From assembly GCF_019175385.1 (NCBI RefSeq), contig NC_083347.1, positions 120,598,124 to 120,662,123 of the forward strand: DNA of 64,000 bases. The letters are read 5' to 3'. Source of the DNA: Lycium barbarum (lineage: Eukaryota; Streptophyta; Magnoliopsida; Solanales; Solanaceae). A program made the translations under genes and the position numbers. The notes under the pieces are model-generated. The model was given only the letters and a program-made list of their open reading frames with translations, made no database searches and was not told where the DNA came from. Positions 46,926 through 59,200 of this stretch are shown here, in pieces (position 1 is the first letter of the stretch; every line of letters begins with the position of its first letter).

Positions 46926-49277
46926 CTATGCAAAATAAATAATATAGACACATAAGGTAGCCATTACATTAATGAAATTAAACAAGATACAAGCTATTTG
47001 AGTGGTTAGAATACTCACGTCGGTACTCAGTCTCCTCCCAATTGAAGAGCTCTGTCCAGTGAATGCATGTAAAGGCCCCTCAGTCATCCCATAAGAGCTG
47101 CTTGTCTGAACACCAAACTGTTGGGACATAACTGCGAGGCTAATAGGCTCAGACGATGCGAATGCCTGAAAAGGCCCCTCACTTCTGATTACCGCTGGTG
47201 ATTGGACCTCGGGAGCAGACGTCGATGAGCTGGACATAAAATCTATTATTGGGTAATATGCATCATCAGCTGTAGGCATCATTGAGCTGGGCATATCTTG
47301 ATCAAAACGAACCTCTTCCTCATCAACCAACTGGTGATCCACAGGACCTCGACCCCGTCTGTTACCTGATTGGCGTCCTCTACCACGCGCCGCAGGTCTT
47401 GGTACATTAGGACGTTGATGACGAGGCACTTGCACAGTAGGTGGCTCAACATACTCTGCCGGTGGTGTATAATTGGGAGCGAAACTCAACATCGTCCCCA
47501 GAGAGGCAGCAGCCATGGACTCTGTATTAATGTGGCTAAACATCTTTGCTATTTCCTTCACTTCATTAGACTTGGTTGGATCTTAGATAGTCTGCTGAGC
47601 CAACCTGTACGATTCTTGATGTCCTAAAGCCTAAAAAAAAATTACAAGATTTGATAGTGGTCTAAGACACATATAAAGACATCAAACATCTAATGGAATG
47701 TAATGTACGTACCATTGCCTCATGCCTGCTTGCCATGTGTTGGTATCCTCTATCCACATTATGCGCAGGATTTCCTATGAAAATGCGCGAGTGACGTCGA
47801 TACCAACAAAAATACTCTGATAATGACTATGGGTCTTGAGTTTCATACTCGGCCAGAATTACCCTTTGTCGACGATTTTCCCACAAAAAGTCTGTTTGTG
47901 TAAAATTTTTCCTGATCCTCCACTGTTATAGCATACCGCTTGTCACGTTTGTAATGAGAAGGATCAATCTCAGCACATGGTCCCGGAATATGTTGCTTCC
48001 TACCGAACTGTCTAAGAACGCGGTCTACCATGTGCCACTCTCGATAGATCCCACAAATAAGGGGAACCTACGCCATCCAAATAACTCGGCCACGCCGACA
48101 CCACTCAGGGAGTCCATTAATGATGGCCTCTGAATAAGGCTGCCACACAAACTACGATAGAAAGAACATAAAATTACATGATAATAAAATAAATAAATTA
48201 CACATAAGCGTAACTATTATATCAAAATGCCATTAACAACCATAATTATGATAAAATACCTGACCATCTGTTAGGTTGTCCAATACATCCCTACATGAGC
48301 TTTACGATGAGTCCACTTTCGTGCAAGAGCCGTGTGTGGCTGAAGGGCCCTGGGTGGTGGCTGCATCGGTATAATTCGCTTCCAAGCCCAAACCTATATT
48401 AAAAATTTAAAATAAATACATAAAAACCTTATAACTATCAAATAGGACAACCAAATAAAATTATATAATTTTAAAGGTCACGTACCTGCAATAAGGAAAT
48501 GAATCCACACACATCCTTGGCTTTCCTCAACGAAGCGCGGCATAAACAAGTATACAAATATGACAATGCAGCCGCTCCCCAAGCTTGTCTACTCATTGCT
48601 CTAAGGTCACGCATGTCAAGCAAATAGTCTAAGTTAAGTAAGTCACCGGCCTTATCCGGAAATATCGTGCTGCCACAAAGCCATAGCAAGTACAACCTAA
48701 CCCGCTGTTGCACATCAATTTCTGGGGTCTGATCTGTAATGTCACCTAAGTCTCTAATATATTCAATTAATTTATTTACTTCTAACCTACTAACACCATT
48801 AAAACAATCCAGACCGGGTGCCCAACCAGTAAGCTCATGGATCAATTGTTGCCACCCAACAATACTTATATTTCTAGCATTAAGATCATTCAAGGGATTA
48901 CCATCAACAACCATGCCAAACATAAGCTCAATATCTTGTAATCTGATGGTCGCCTCACCCGTACGCAGATGAAAGGTGTGCGTCTCAGGAAGCCATCTCT
49001 CTATAAGTGCAGTGATGACTGCCCAATCATATGATACACATCCTACCTCTACTACTCCCCTAAATCCACACAAGACAAAGTGGTCAAGGATGCGAGGATG
49101 AAAAGGATGACGCCTCACGTGCTTCCAAAATTCGGTATCCGCGCGGCGTGGAAACAGGAATCCGGTCGGTCCTCTCAAGGCACCATCCCACACAGCCTGT
49201 GATCGATGCTTCTCTTGGAGTGTTAACACATCGTACACTTCTGGTCCCGGATGTACGCATACCCATGGAAACTCCAT
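46926..49277 (-). pseudogene. Plant mobile domain (MAIN/PP7-long-form-like) gene of the MULE, disabled
   Basis: The first exon (49277-48471 on minus, 268 codons with the ATG at 49277) is open: HPRILDHFVLCGFRGVVEVG, ALIERWLPETHTFHLRTGEA and LQDIELMFGMVVDGNP are the core of the plant mobile domain family (MAIN, MAIL1, 'serine/threonine phosphatase 7 long form homologue'). Downstream exons follow at about 48395-48260, 48160-47714 and 47632-46985, the last rich in R, G, S and P. Breaks: a frameshift near 48293, TAG at 48068-48070, a frameshift near 47905, TAG at 47827-47829 and TAA at 47583-47585. The host MAIN proteins act in gene silencing and meristem upkeep; what the transposon version does is unknown. 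It is transcribed in the same direction as, and upstream of, the transposase. Confidence 0.82.
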
Positions 49278-50084
49278 ACCTTAGATAAAAAAAAAATGTA
49301 AGTCCAGATCAAGCTATGTGGAGTAACTTACTATTAAAAAAAAATATATTATTCCAATTTTAGCCGAACAAATATGCACTGGCTAGATAAAGCCAACTTT
49401 CATACGCCTTATTTAGAAACCACTGATAGTGGACCACATTAATACCTATAAGGTATAGACAAAATAATTGTCCACCCACTTAGACTTAGGTCCCATATAA
49501 TAAAGCATTATCCTGACATTTTAAGTATATTTTTTTTTTGGGCTACTGAGGCATCAATTAAGTTTCACTTTTCTGGCTATATAAATATTACATTAAAGGT
49601 ACAATGAAAAACAATTAGTTATTCAGATCTTTTATATAACAATCCACAAAAATAACAGTAACATAACAACAAATTTCTTCAAAAGTGCTACTAAACAAAT
49701 CGGACCTTTTATATAATAATGCTTCTAACAATCATCTCTTAAGTTCAAATTAAAATAACACAAATAACATAAACATATATCTTATACGTATTAAAATAAC
49801 ACAAATAAAAAATAACAATTAAGATATATAAGACAAACAGATATCTACATCTACTATAAATATACAATATTATATGAGTTAGAAAAAATACCTTAATTTA
49901 AATAGCAACAAAAGATAAAGATGAAGAAGTTGCTCCAAAAATTAGACTGTAATGCAGGGTTTAAAAAGAAAATAAATGGAGGAGAAGGAAAAGGAGAAAG
50001 AGATGGAGAGGAAGTTCTGTAACTTCAAAAATGGAGGAAGAGGCGGAGGAGAAAGCTGAGAAAAATTAGGGCAACAATGTAAGT
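49278..50084. other. Non-coding part of the MULE
   Basis: AT-rich sequence upstream of the plant-mobile-domain gene, probably its promoter and 5' leader; a purine-rich tract lies at about 49975-50065. No other gene is seen. Confidence 0.5.
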
Positions 50085-50280
50085 CGTGGATAGTACCACG
50101 TTTCACAAATATATATTGTAAAACGTGGACTGATCCACGTTATACAAAATTATTTGTATAACGTGGATCAGTCCACGTTATACCTTTTAATTTTTTTTTT
50201 TTTTAATTTTTCCATGATCGGTCTGACAATGGAAAAAAAATTGGGGTATAACGTGGACTGCTCTACGTTATACCCGTTTT
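50085..50280. repeat. Right MULE end with palindromes
   Basis: Palindromes at 50118-50145, 50156-50183 and 50246-50273 (the last with small mismatches), plus a shorter one at about 50085-50100 (CGTGGATAGTACCACG). The block TTTTTCCATGATCGGTCTGA and CAATGGAAAA is the inverted counterpart of the left-end block. Confidence 0.75.
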
Positions 50281-50300
50281 GGTCTGTAAATAAAGTGGGT

Positions 50301-51277
50301 ATTCAACATTAGCATACAAGATGCTAACCAATCCATAACCATAATGACGTCGAAGTCGACCATCTCTAATTCTACAAGGTCTGTTAAGGTCTGACAGCTA
50401 CAAATCACTACCGTACAACCCCGATAAACTCTCCTAGCAATAACAGACTCACCAACTGGTGTGGACACAGAAAATGATCTACTCAATGACTCATGTACAA
50501 TATATCGAGCGACAAGTTTGTCACAACAACAATCAATACTTCTCCATATCTCTTTCTCCCTTCAAAACACATACAACAACAACAACAACATAACAACTTG
50601 AGGAATTTTTTAGAATGGTGGCATTTCTATACTTAGGGATGAGGCATAGATTAGTGTGGTTAACAACTTCATCCATAATGTGAGAGGTGAACACTTTTTG
50701 GCAGAATTGGATGATAGGGTGTTGAAGAGTTGTCCAAACCTTCCGATAGAAGAGAGGGTGTATCCCATCTAGACCAGGAGCATTGAGAGGTTTAAAGGAA
50801 AAGATGTCATTCTTGATTCATATTCCTAAATTTCAATACCCATTTTGATATTATCTAACTTCGTAACTCTGCCTTCTCAATTCGTATCTTGTTCTTTGGA
50901 AATACGTCTTCCTATTCCATTTTGATAATGTTAAAATAGATGGGATTTGAGACGTCATAGATTGTAAAATGGAACCATATGAGAGCTTGCAATAGCTCTT
51001 AACGTGTGAGATGATTTTTGAAGATAACTTTTACTTTTTCTTGAGAGGTTTAGTTTTGTAGTTCATTGTGTTTTTTTAGTTATACAATCTTTTTAATAAA
51101 AGATCAGTGAAGAATATTTCCGCCGTTGCTTTGACATACATCAAGATAGGTGTGAATATAATCTTCATCAAAAGATAGATTCATATGTACCCGACATCCG
51201 CCGTTGCTTTGACGTACATCAAGATAGGTGTGTATATCAGAATGATAGTGTGATTGTTGAAATGGCAAAAGGGTTGG
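50301..51277. repeat. Duplicated unit, copy B
   Basis: 977 bp matching 37687-38580 plus 43126-43215. It holds the chromovirus protease piece on minus (to about 50560) and the LINE RT piece (about 50605-50830), both truncated. Its left edge abuts the MULE right end (GTAAATAAAGTGGGT); the right edge is followed by unrelated sequence. It lacks the 4.5-kb solo LTR and so shows the pre-insertion state. Confidence 0.9.
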
Positions 51278-51299
51278 TTTCCTCCACCAGCAATTGCAT

Positions 51300-51710
51300 A
51301 ATAGTGTTTAAAAGGTGTCTATACACTCATATACACACCTCTTATACACTAGTATACATTTTTGTATACCTATATACATAATGTGTCTGTCTTGTATAAA
51401 AATGCAATTTTTATTCAAACCAGTCCAGATCTATGTTTATACCCACTTATACAATATTGTATAATTACATATAAATGTGTATACGTGTGTATTTTCTTGT
51501 ATAATATTGTATAATTATATTATTTAGTGTATATACCTACACATTATACAATATTTGTATAATTGTATATAAATGTGTATACATGCGTATTTTCGTGTAT
51601 AATATTGTATAATTCTTTTTAGTGTATATACCTACACATAATATACCTTCAAATACCTATATACATAATGTACTTGTCTTTTATATATAAGTGTATCAAA
51701 ATGTATTTGG
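51300..51710. repeat. AT-rich tandem duplication
   Basis: A ~100-bp block built of ATTGTATAATTATATATAAA-like and TGTGTATACGTGTGTATTTT-like pieces occurs about twice (from 51450 and 51545), in a wider TGTATA-rich region. Confidence 0.7.
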
Positions 51711-52253
51711 GCTAACGCTTTACGATGTAAGTTTTGGACTTTTTTTTTTGCAATATAAATGAATAAATTGTATATTTCTGAAATTTCTCTCAATTGTTTT
51801 TCTTTGATTTGATTGGATTTTGGTGAACATCGCTATTAGGACCCCTTTATCCCTCTTTAAGGAGGTCAACGCCTGCGTAGGGCTTAATTTTGTAAGCACA
51901 CTCTTAGCGACTTCTTTTCTAAGACATCTGCTTGGAGTTGGGACTGTTGCAAGCCTTGTGACGTCTCTTCCTCTCTTCTCTTGACTGTTGCGACCAGTGG
52001 TTGAATCAGAATTTCCGCCGAGAGGTTCAAAATATAAAAAAATAAATATACGAAGAAGCCTAAGGAGGTTCAACATCTATTATATATACATAAAAAATAA
52101 TTTTAACCTTGTAAAAACAGTGTTTTTTTTCCGCCGAGGGGGTTCGGATGAACACCGTCGGCATAGTGTGGCTCCGCTTGTGGTTGCGACTTCTTTTTTC
52201 TTATTTTTCTACTTTTTTCATTTCTTCGACTTGCTGCAGTTAGTTTCTACTTA
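51711..52253. other. Intergenic, no gene seen
   Basis: No convincing coding sequence; the minus frame at 51720-52076 (118 codons) and the plus frame at 51988-52254 lack features and include simple sequence. Confidence 0.4.
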
Positions 52254-52425
52254 GAGCCTGTTTGGATGGGCTTAAAAAAAGCAGCTTATAAACTGTTTTA
52301 GATAAGCCAAGCTAAATAGGCCCAATTATTTTTTTGGGTTTATTTTATTATAAAATAACTTTAAACTGGCCAGTCAAACACTCAAAAAAGCTGAAAACAG
52401 TTTATAAGTCAATCCAAACGGGCTC
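52254..52425. mobile_element. PIF/Harbinger-like MITE
   Basis: 172 bp, ends GAGCCTGTTTGGATGGGCTT and GTCAATCCAAACGGGCTC, flanked by TTA on both sides. A TTA/TAA 3-bp duplication is typical of Tourist-type elements. A relative is at 53402. Confidence 0.8.
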
Positions 52426-52758
52426 TTAATATGTTATGACATATGAGGATTATTGAGTATCATAACGTATCTATTATTTACGTCTTAATTTAATAATTGA
52501 AAGATTTTGCTTAATATGTTAGTTTTATTAAATTCTTGGTTATTTATCTACGCTTATTTAATACTTCTTTCGTTCCATAATAAATAAAGCTTATGCACAC
52601 CTCTTATAAAATTAAGAGTATTTTTACTAACTTATCTCTAATTAAATGTCTAGAAAAAAGAAAAGTTTAATAATTTTTTATTATGTAAATAAGGGTCATT
52701 TTAGAAGTGGAAGATCAATTTCTTCTTGAAATTCTAAAGCATCACTTATTTTGAAATA

Positions 52759-52974
52759 CTCCCTTTGTTTCAATTTGTTTGAACTTATTTCCTTTTTAGT
52801 CCGTGCCAAAATGAATGACCTCTTTCCTAATTTGGAAACAAATTCACTTTATGAATGATTTACAGTCACACAAATTTTCAAGTCTTATTTTGAACCACAA
52901 GTTTCAAAAGTCTTCCTTTATTCTTAAATGTCGTGTCCAATCAAATGAGTTTATATAAATTAAAACGGAGGGAG
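52759..52974. mobile_element. Stowaway-type MITE
   Basis: 216 bp, ends CTCCCTTTGTTTCAATTTGT and ATATAAATTAAAACGGAGGG followed by AG, flanked by TA. A more worn relative precedes it at about 52570-52755. Confidence 0.82.
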
Positions 52975-53039
52975 TAATAAAAAGCCTAAAAAGATCACTT
53001 ATTATACAATAAAGAGAGTTTTTTTTTTTTTTTTTTAAA

Positions 53040-53235
53040 TTTTATTAAATTGCGCTTGACGTCGCTTTTTTCCGCTTCTTGCTCTCCAAAGCACTGCCCT
53101 CTAATAAAATGGCGGGACAAAAAAAGAAAAAGAAAAAGAAAAAGAAAACAAAATCCGAATCTCAATTCTGACCCGCCAACTATAAACCCTAACAATTTCC
53201 CCAAATCCCAATTTTACCTGATTTTTCATTGCAGA
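53040..53235 (+). promoter_or_regulatory. Proximal promoter / leader of the NSE3 gene
   Basis: Contains TGACGTCGC (53057-53065), GGCGGGAC at 53111-53118 (E2F-site-like), TATAAA at 53181-53186 overlapping a telo-box AAACCCTAA, and CATTGCAG right before the start codon. If transcription starts upstream of 53109, the leader includes a 20-codon ORF (53109-53171) encoding MAGQ followed by nine lysines. If the TATA box at 53181 is used, that ORF is not transcribed. E2F and telo-box elements are common in S-phase genes, which would suit an SMC5/6 subunit. Confidence 0.4.
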
Positions 53236-56200
53236 ATGTCTAGTTCTGGTGAAGATTTTTCTCAATTTGGCATTTCAGTAGAGGTATATATATATATATA
53301 TCCCAGCCTTTCAATGCATAATTCACAATTTGGGTGTTTTTTTTTTTTTGTTTTGTACTTTACTTCCATGAGTTAGATATTTCATATGGTCACTTAACTA
53401 AGAGCTCGTTTGGATTGGCTTATAAGTTGCTTATAAGATGTTTTCAGTTTTTTTTGAGTGTTTGACTGACCAGCTTAAAATAAGTCATTTTGTGCTTAAA
53501 ATAAGCTCAAAAAAATAATTGGGCCCATTTGACTTAGCTTATCTAAAGCAGTTTATAAGCTGAAAACAGCTCTACCCAACTTATTTTTTTTTAGCTTATA
53601 AGCTGGAAGAAGCTTATAGGCATAAGCTCATCCAAACAGGCTCTAATACTCCCTCCGTACTGATATGGAGTTTAAAAATTAAAGGAATACTATAGATATA
53701 TTTGTGTGGCTAGAAAGCATTTCGTTATGGATAAAATGAGAAATTTAAAAATTAAATTGTTACTCCCTTCGTCCCAATTTATAAGATACTCCTTCCTTTT
53801 TAGTTAGTTCTAACACTTTTCTATATTTAGTAACAATTCAACTTTTAACTTTTTTTTTTTTTTTTTGATTAGCGCCGGGTGTCCGAGTCAACTTTTAACT
53901 TTCTAGCCGCACAAACTTCAAAAGTGTTTTTTAAACTTCGTGCTGAGTCAATTTCTTAAATTTCGTACCGAGTCAAACACCTTCATTTAAAATGAGACGG
54001 AAGGAGTACTAAATATAGAAAAGTGTCATATTTTTTGGGACTGACAAAAATAAATAATAGAGTGTTACATCAATTGGGACAGAGGGAAATAGCTTGTAAA
54101 GTCACTTTCTTTTTTGAAGAAAATTGAAATCAAAGAAAAAAAAATGACTTTTTGTGATAATACGGTTAATTGAGTGACCATCTGAGAAATCCACCCTTAC
54201 TGTGTTGTAAGTCACCTTTTTTCTTGATTTCAATTTTCTTTAACAAAGTAAGTGACTCTCGGAGTTGATAACTAGTATTAGTTAAGTGACTATCTGAGAA
54301 ATCAACCCTTTGTAATGACCTGTTTGGTTGTTATTGCGTTTTGACCATTTTGCCCCCGTTGACCCGTCCCCGAGCTTTCTTAGTACAATTTTGACCCGCG
54401 GGGACAGGTGGCACGGTTCCCTAGGCATGGGAGTGAGTACATTTCTTCCGCTTTACTTATGTTTATGATTGTTGGGAATAAGGGTTCGCCCGCTGAGTTG
54501 GGAAAGGTAGGTGCCCACACGACTTAGTGAAATTGCTCGTGGCACCCTTACTGTGTTGTTAGTCACTTTTTCTCTTGATTTCAATTTTCTTTATCAACGC
54601 ATGTGACTTTCTAAGATAATAGCTAGTATTAGTTGAGTGAACATCTGAAAAATCAACCCTTATTGTGTTGTATAACAGGAAAAAGACAAGCTTGTAGCAG
54701 AGGTGATTCGGTATGTATTATTCAAGACTGAACAGAGTTCAGGGTGCCCAATAAAGAGGGAGGAATTAACTCAATTGATCACTGGCAAGAATTATCGTCA
54801 AAGAAATCTGCCTGCTTTTGTTATCAATGAGGCGAAATCGAAGCTTTCCTCCATTTTTGGGTTTGAAATGAGGGAACTTCAACGTTCTCGATCTTCTGCT
54901 AATCAAAACTCTCGCGCATCTCAGCAAGGTTTTTCTTTAAACTATTGTTCTTGCTTCATTGAATTAACTACGAGAACTGTTTCTTATGTGGGTATTTTAG
55001 TTGGATTTAGTAACTAAACTCCCTTATTGCATTATCTAGTTGATGTTACTGTCTTTTTCTCGGATGCTATGTAATGCATTTCCTATCGCGTTATTTCGTT
55101 TTTGTTACTGCTTTCCTTATTTCTGTATCCCCTTTTTCAAACTGTTGTGAAATGCTTTACTTGAGCCGAGGGCCTATCGGTAACAACCTCATCTATCTCT
55201 ACGACGTAGGTGTAAGGTCTGTGTAAACTTTACCCTCCCCAGACCCCACTTGTGGGATTACACTGGGTATGTTGTTGTTGTGGATCGAGTAATTAAAACT
55301 CCGCAAATGTGTGTCTTACTGTAGCATGGGCCTTTGCCGCTTCAAACGGGTGTTTTTTTTTTTTTTGGGGGGGGGGGGGGGGGGTTGATTAGAAAGTGTG
55401 GTATTTATTCGCTTCCCAAAGATATTTAGGGAGAAAAGGACTTCTTCAAATACAGTCCGTTAGTACAGAATTTTGCTACTTTTTTCTTTCTATTTTTAGT
55501 AGTTGAGTAGATAGAGAAGATTTGATCCATCCCCGAGCTTCTTCTGGATGTCATAGGAGGCTTTCGGTAGTCAAGAATAAAACAGATAGGCTCTTCTTGA
55601 CTTGCAAAACATAGCCAGGTAAAAGAGGATGGGTTGCACTAGGCTAATGGCCAATGTGAAAATAGAAACTAATATTAAGTTACTCAAGATGCACCCATAT
55701 AGGAAGGGGATACATGGGCATCCATGCGTGGTGTTAAATGAGTTTTTAAAAATAGGAGAATAGTCCGGAGAATTCAACTAGTCTAGGATTAAGGTTTAGT
55801 TGAATGCTGATTTTACGGAGTAACTTAAATCTTGCATTGTTTGCATGCAGTATTGACTATTTCCTTAGATAGTTGACAGCTTCTTTATTTATTTTTAATA
55901 GAAAAAAAAAGAAATCTGTAGGCATACCATCAAAACTCTGTTGCATTCCATCTGAATATCTTTTTGAGTAATTTTAGTTTTGCTACAAGTTTTGGAAATA
56001 CTCAAGGAATACAAAAACAAAAGCAATCAAAACTTTTGATATGTCTCAGAAGGTTTGCAAGGCTGATTTTCCATCATCCCATTCAAAATTCATATATACT
56101 GGCAGGAGGAGTGATCTGGCTCTTTTATGATCTTCAATTTTCTGTTTCACCAGTCGAAACGAAGTGTTTGCAAGGCTGATCTTGAGCTTGCCGCCTTGAT

Positions 56201-59200
56201 TTTAGCAACCTCCTTTCCACTAGATCTTTGCAATATGTAGCTCTTTAAACATTTTTGTAAGCTCTTCCTCAAGCTTAAATCTTTCAAAGATTGCTTATTG
56301 CCATTGCCAGCAGTGCCTTTGCTTTCTTTCATACGAACCAAGTTTTCCTTGTCATCTGAAACAAGTATCTGCCCGATGCTTGTCGCTGCTGATGAATTCT
56401 TAAGTGGTGTCAACCAGCTTGTTTGAGTGATAAGTTAATAGGATTCAGTGCCCCAGTGAAGACTGTTTATGGGGCACCGTTAGGTCTGAGAGAAGCCAGG
56501 TGAGGAAGAGCATGAGCAGCACTATCCACATTGGCCTCAGCATGATCAATTACAGATTCTTCCTTAGGTTCTTTCTCCAGCAACTTTCATGTTAGCTTCT
56601 GAAATATCTTTCACACACCGTTGATTTCCACTCACCTTAGCCTCGACCTCAACGTTGAATTGCCTGAACAAATACACTTCATGATAATCTATGTTAGTGT
56701 TTGGATTGGCTCTCACAGGTTTCCTATCAACTCTTGTTTTCCTGCCACATCGGAGTTACATTCTACACCCTCATCCACTTGAAATTCAAACATTTGATTA
56801 AAATTATATTCTTCCTCTCCATTTCTGCCACAAAATCAGATGCATCACCACAATGGGGCTCATCCTCTTCATGCAGACCACCTGAATTTCTCTTTGTATC
56901 ATCACCCAAGTTCTAGCTTTTGTTCGGAATATGTCTTTCCTTTTTAGCCTCAGCATGATCAATTTCAGATTCTTCCAGGGTTCTTCTCCAGAAACTTCTT
57001 CAGATCCATCGTTATTGTGACCAAGTGCTACTTCGTATGAGCTCTCTTCTGCTTTTGTATCTAAAGCAAAAACTACCAGGTCATTTCCAGTGTCTTGTTG
57101 AACACCGTACTCCATGTCTACCAGTGTTATCAAAAGCGAAAAGCGCAAAAGAGCTCTAAGGTCAGCTGGGGCTTTAATCACAAAGCACAACTAAAGCACG
57201 GGCTTTAATGAAAAAAGGCGCAATGGTGCAAAATATATATGTTTAGTCAAACACTAGTAATAATAGGCATGAATAAGAAATACATGGACAAAGGGATCGT
57301 TAAAACATTACGATAAAGTGAAATATCAATTATCTAGTGTCACCTCTTCAAGAGAGGCTCATTGGCAAGGAAAAAGGTGACTTAGAGCATTGATGATGAC
57401 ACTGAAGCGCACATAAAGTGAGGCGAAGCGCTCAACATTTTCTGAGCCTCGCTTCAGGGCTTAAGTACGCTTAATGCGCGCCTTTGACAACACTGATGTA
57501 TACTTCATCATTTTGCACCAAAGGTATTTGAATCGTGACCTGATACAGTATCGGTTTCATTCTTGATGTCCAAACTCTCACATGATTCCAAACCAATACC
57601 ATTTTTGTCTAGTTCTTCAGTCTTGTGAACAGAATACCGCTCACCTCCAAACTCTCATCAGTTTCATCAGAAATGCATCAAATGTGATGGTTCCTGACTC
57701 TTCATTCTCTTGTGTGCTTGATTCCTGCATAGATTTCCCAGCTAACCTCACCGATCGACGAGTGCTGTACACTTGCCTAAGTGAACTCTTTGCCTTCACT
57801 TTCTTTCTTTGGCTAGTGAGAACAGCTGCTGGTGTCTTTGGAACATCTTTCTTTTCTTCCTTAATCTGATCCCCAGTATTCTCTTTTGGTTCACATGCCT
57901 TCATTACATTGTCCAGCTTACTGGATGTTCCTCTCGTTCTGCAGCAGCTCCTACTCAAGGTCTGCAAAGTTTCTGAGTCATGTTATATTGACTTTTGTTG
58001 GGTAGGCGACCAGTCCGAGGTACACTTGTTACTGCTTCTGACTTCCAGGAGACTCCATGGATGAGTTTGCAATATCAGATTCACATGTTTTCAAGACCTC
58101 TTCAATCCCATCACCAAACTCGAAAGATTGAAGAGCATCAGCAATGGCGACATTGGTGATGTTAGCTGGGAGAGCTTGCAATTCTCTCCTTGTGAGGCTG
58201 TGGAAATCCACCCCTGTGATTGAAATCGATATGCAATTGTTGGGGGGTGGGGAGGAGGTTTTTATGAGCGGCACTTGGATTTTCCATCTGAATATCCCTA
58301 GATATGTAGTACAAAGTGTGGATATTTGCTACTTATAGTAAGCTAAAATCTTCGAAAACAAACTAAAGTTGGAACTGTGATGTATAAGGTAGGTACTAGT
58401 AAGTAGTATTCAATATTGAGGCTGCAAAATGGAATTCTTCAGCTTAAGCTGCAAACCTTTTTAGTGTTATTAATCTATTTGTAAGCATAGGCTGTGTATA
58501 CTGTTATTTAATTGTGTATTTCTAACATGGTCTTTTTCATGATGGACAGTGGCAGCTGATTCAAAGTCATATGTTCTCATAAGTCAGCTACCCGCAGATA
58601 TATACAAGGCATGTGTGGAGGATGAAAAGAAATCACATGTCACTGCTCTTACTTTTGTCGTTACTAGCATTGTTAAACTTGCTGGAGGAAACATTAATGA
58701 AGGTATATGTGCAATTTCATATGTACTTGAACATATTTTTCCATTCCTATTTGTTTTGTGTCCTTTACGTCCCAATATCTAAGAGAGGAATGAAGCTTAA
58801 AATTGCTGCCATCAGAAAATCTTTGGCATCAGTTGAGACGGCTGGGATTGTCTGAAACTGATGAAAGCCATCCTGTTCACGGAAACGTCAAACTAGCATT
58901 GGAAGCAATTGTTCAACAAAGGTTAGAACTGACAAACCAGAGGAGTCCATGTCATATAGTTCTGCTTTCTGGTGTTCTAATTTTGGCACATCCACAGATA
59001 CTTGCACAAAGAGAAAGTTAAAGGTCCAGAAGGTAATACAACGTTTTATGAACTTGCTGAGAGGGCACTAGATGGGCCAATTAATGATGGAATGAAAGAG
59101 CATATAGCAAAGGTATATTCACACTTTTGTTGCATCTTATGCTTTTAGAGCTAATTGCTTATATGGTCACTCAACTTTGGGTAATTGGCCATCAAAGTCA

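Larger units (their letters stand above)
43231..50280 (-). mobile_element. Decayed MULE (Mutator-like) carrying a plant-mobile-domain gene
   Basis: About 7 kb with related sequences at both ends in inverted orientation: CCATTGTCAGACCGATCA followed by GGAAAAATT, and 28-bp palindromes with arms GTATAACGTGGA/TCCACGTTATAC. Between them, all on minus, lie a plant-mobile-domain gene (49277-46926) and a MULE transposase (46700-43820), each with several stops or frameshifts, so this copy cannot move on its own. MULEs that carry plant-mobile-domain genes are known. The outer borders are not exact and no 8-11-bp target duplication was found; the element is flanked directly by copies A and B of a ~980-bp unit. 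Confidence 0.8.
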
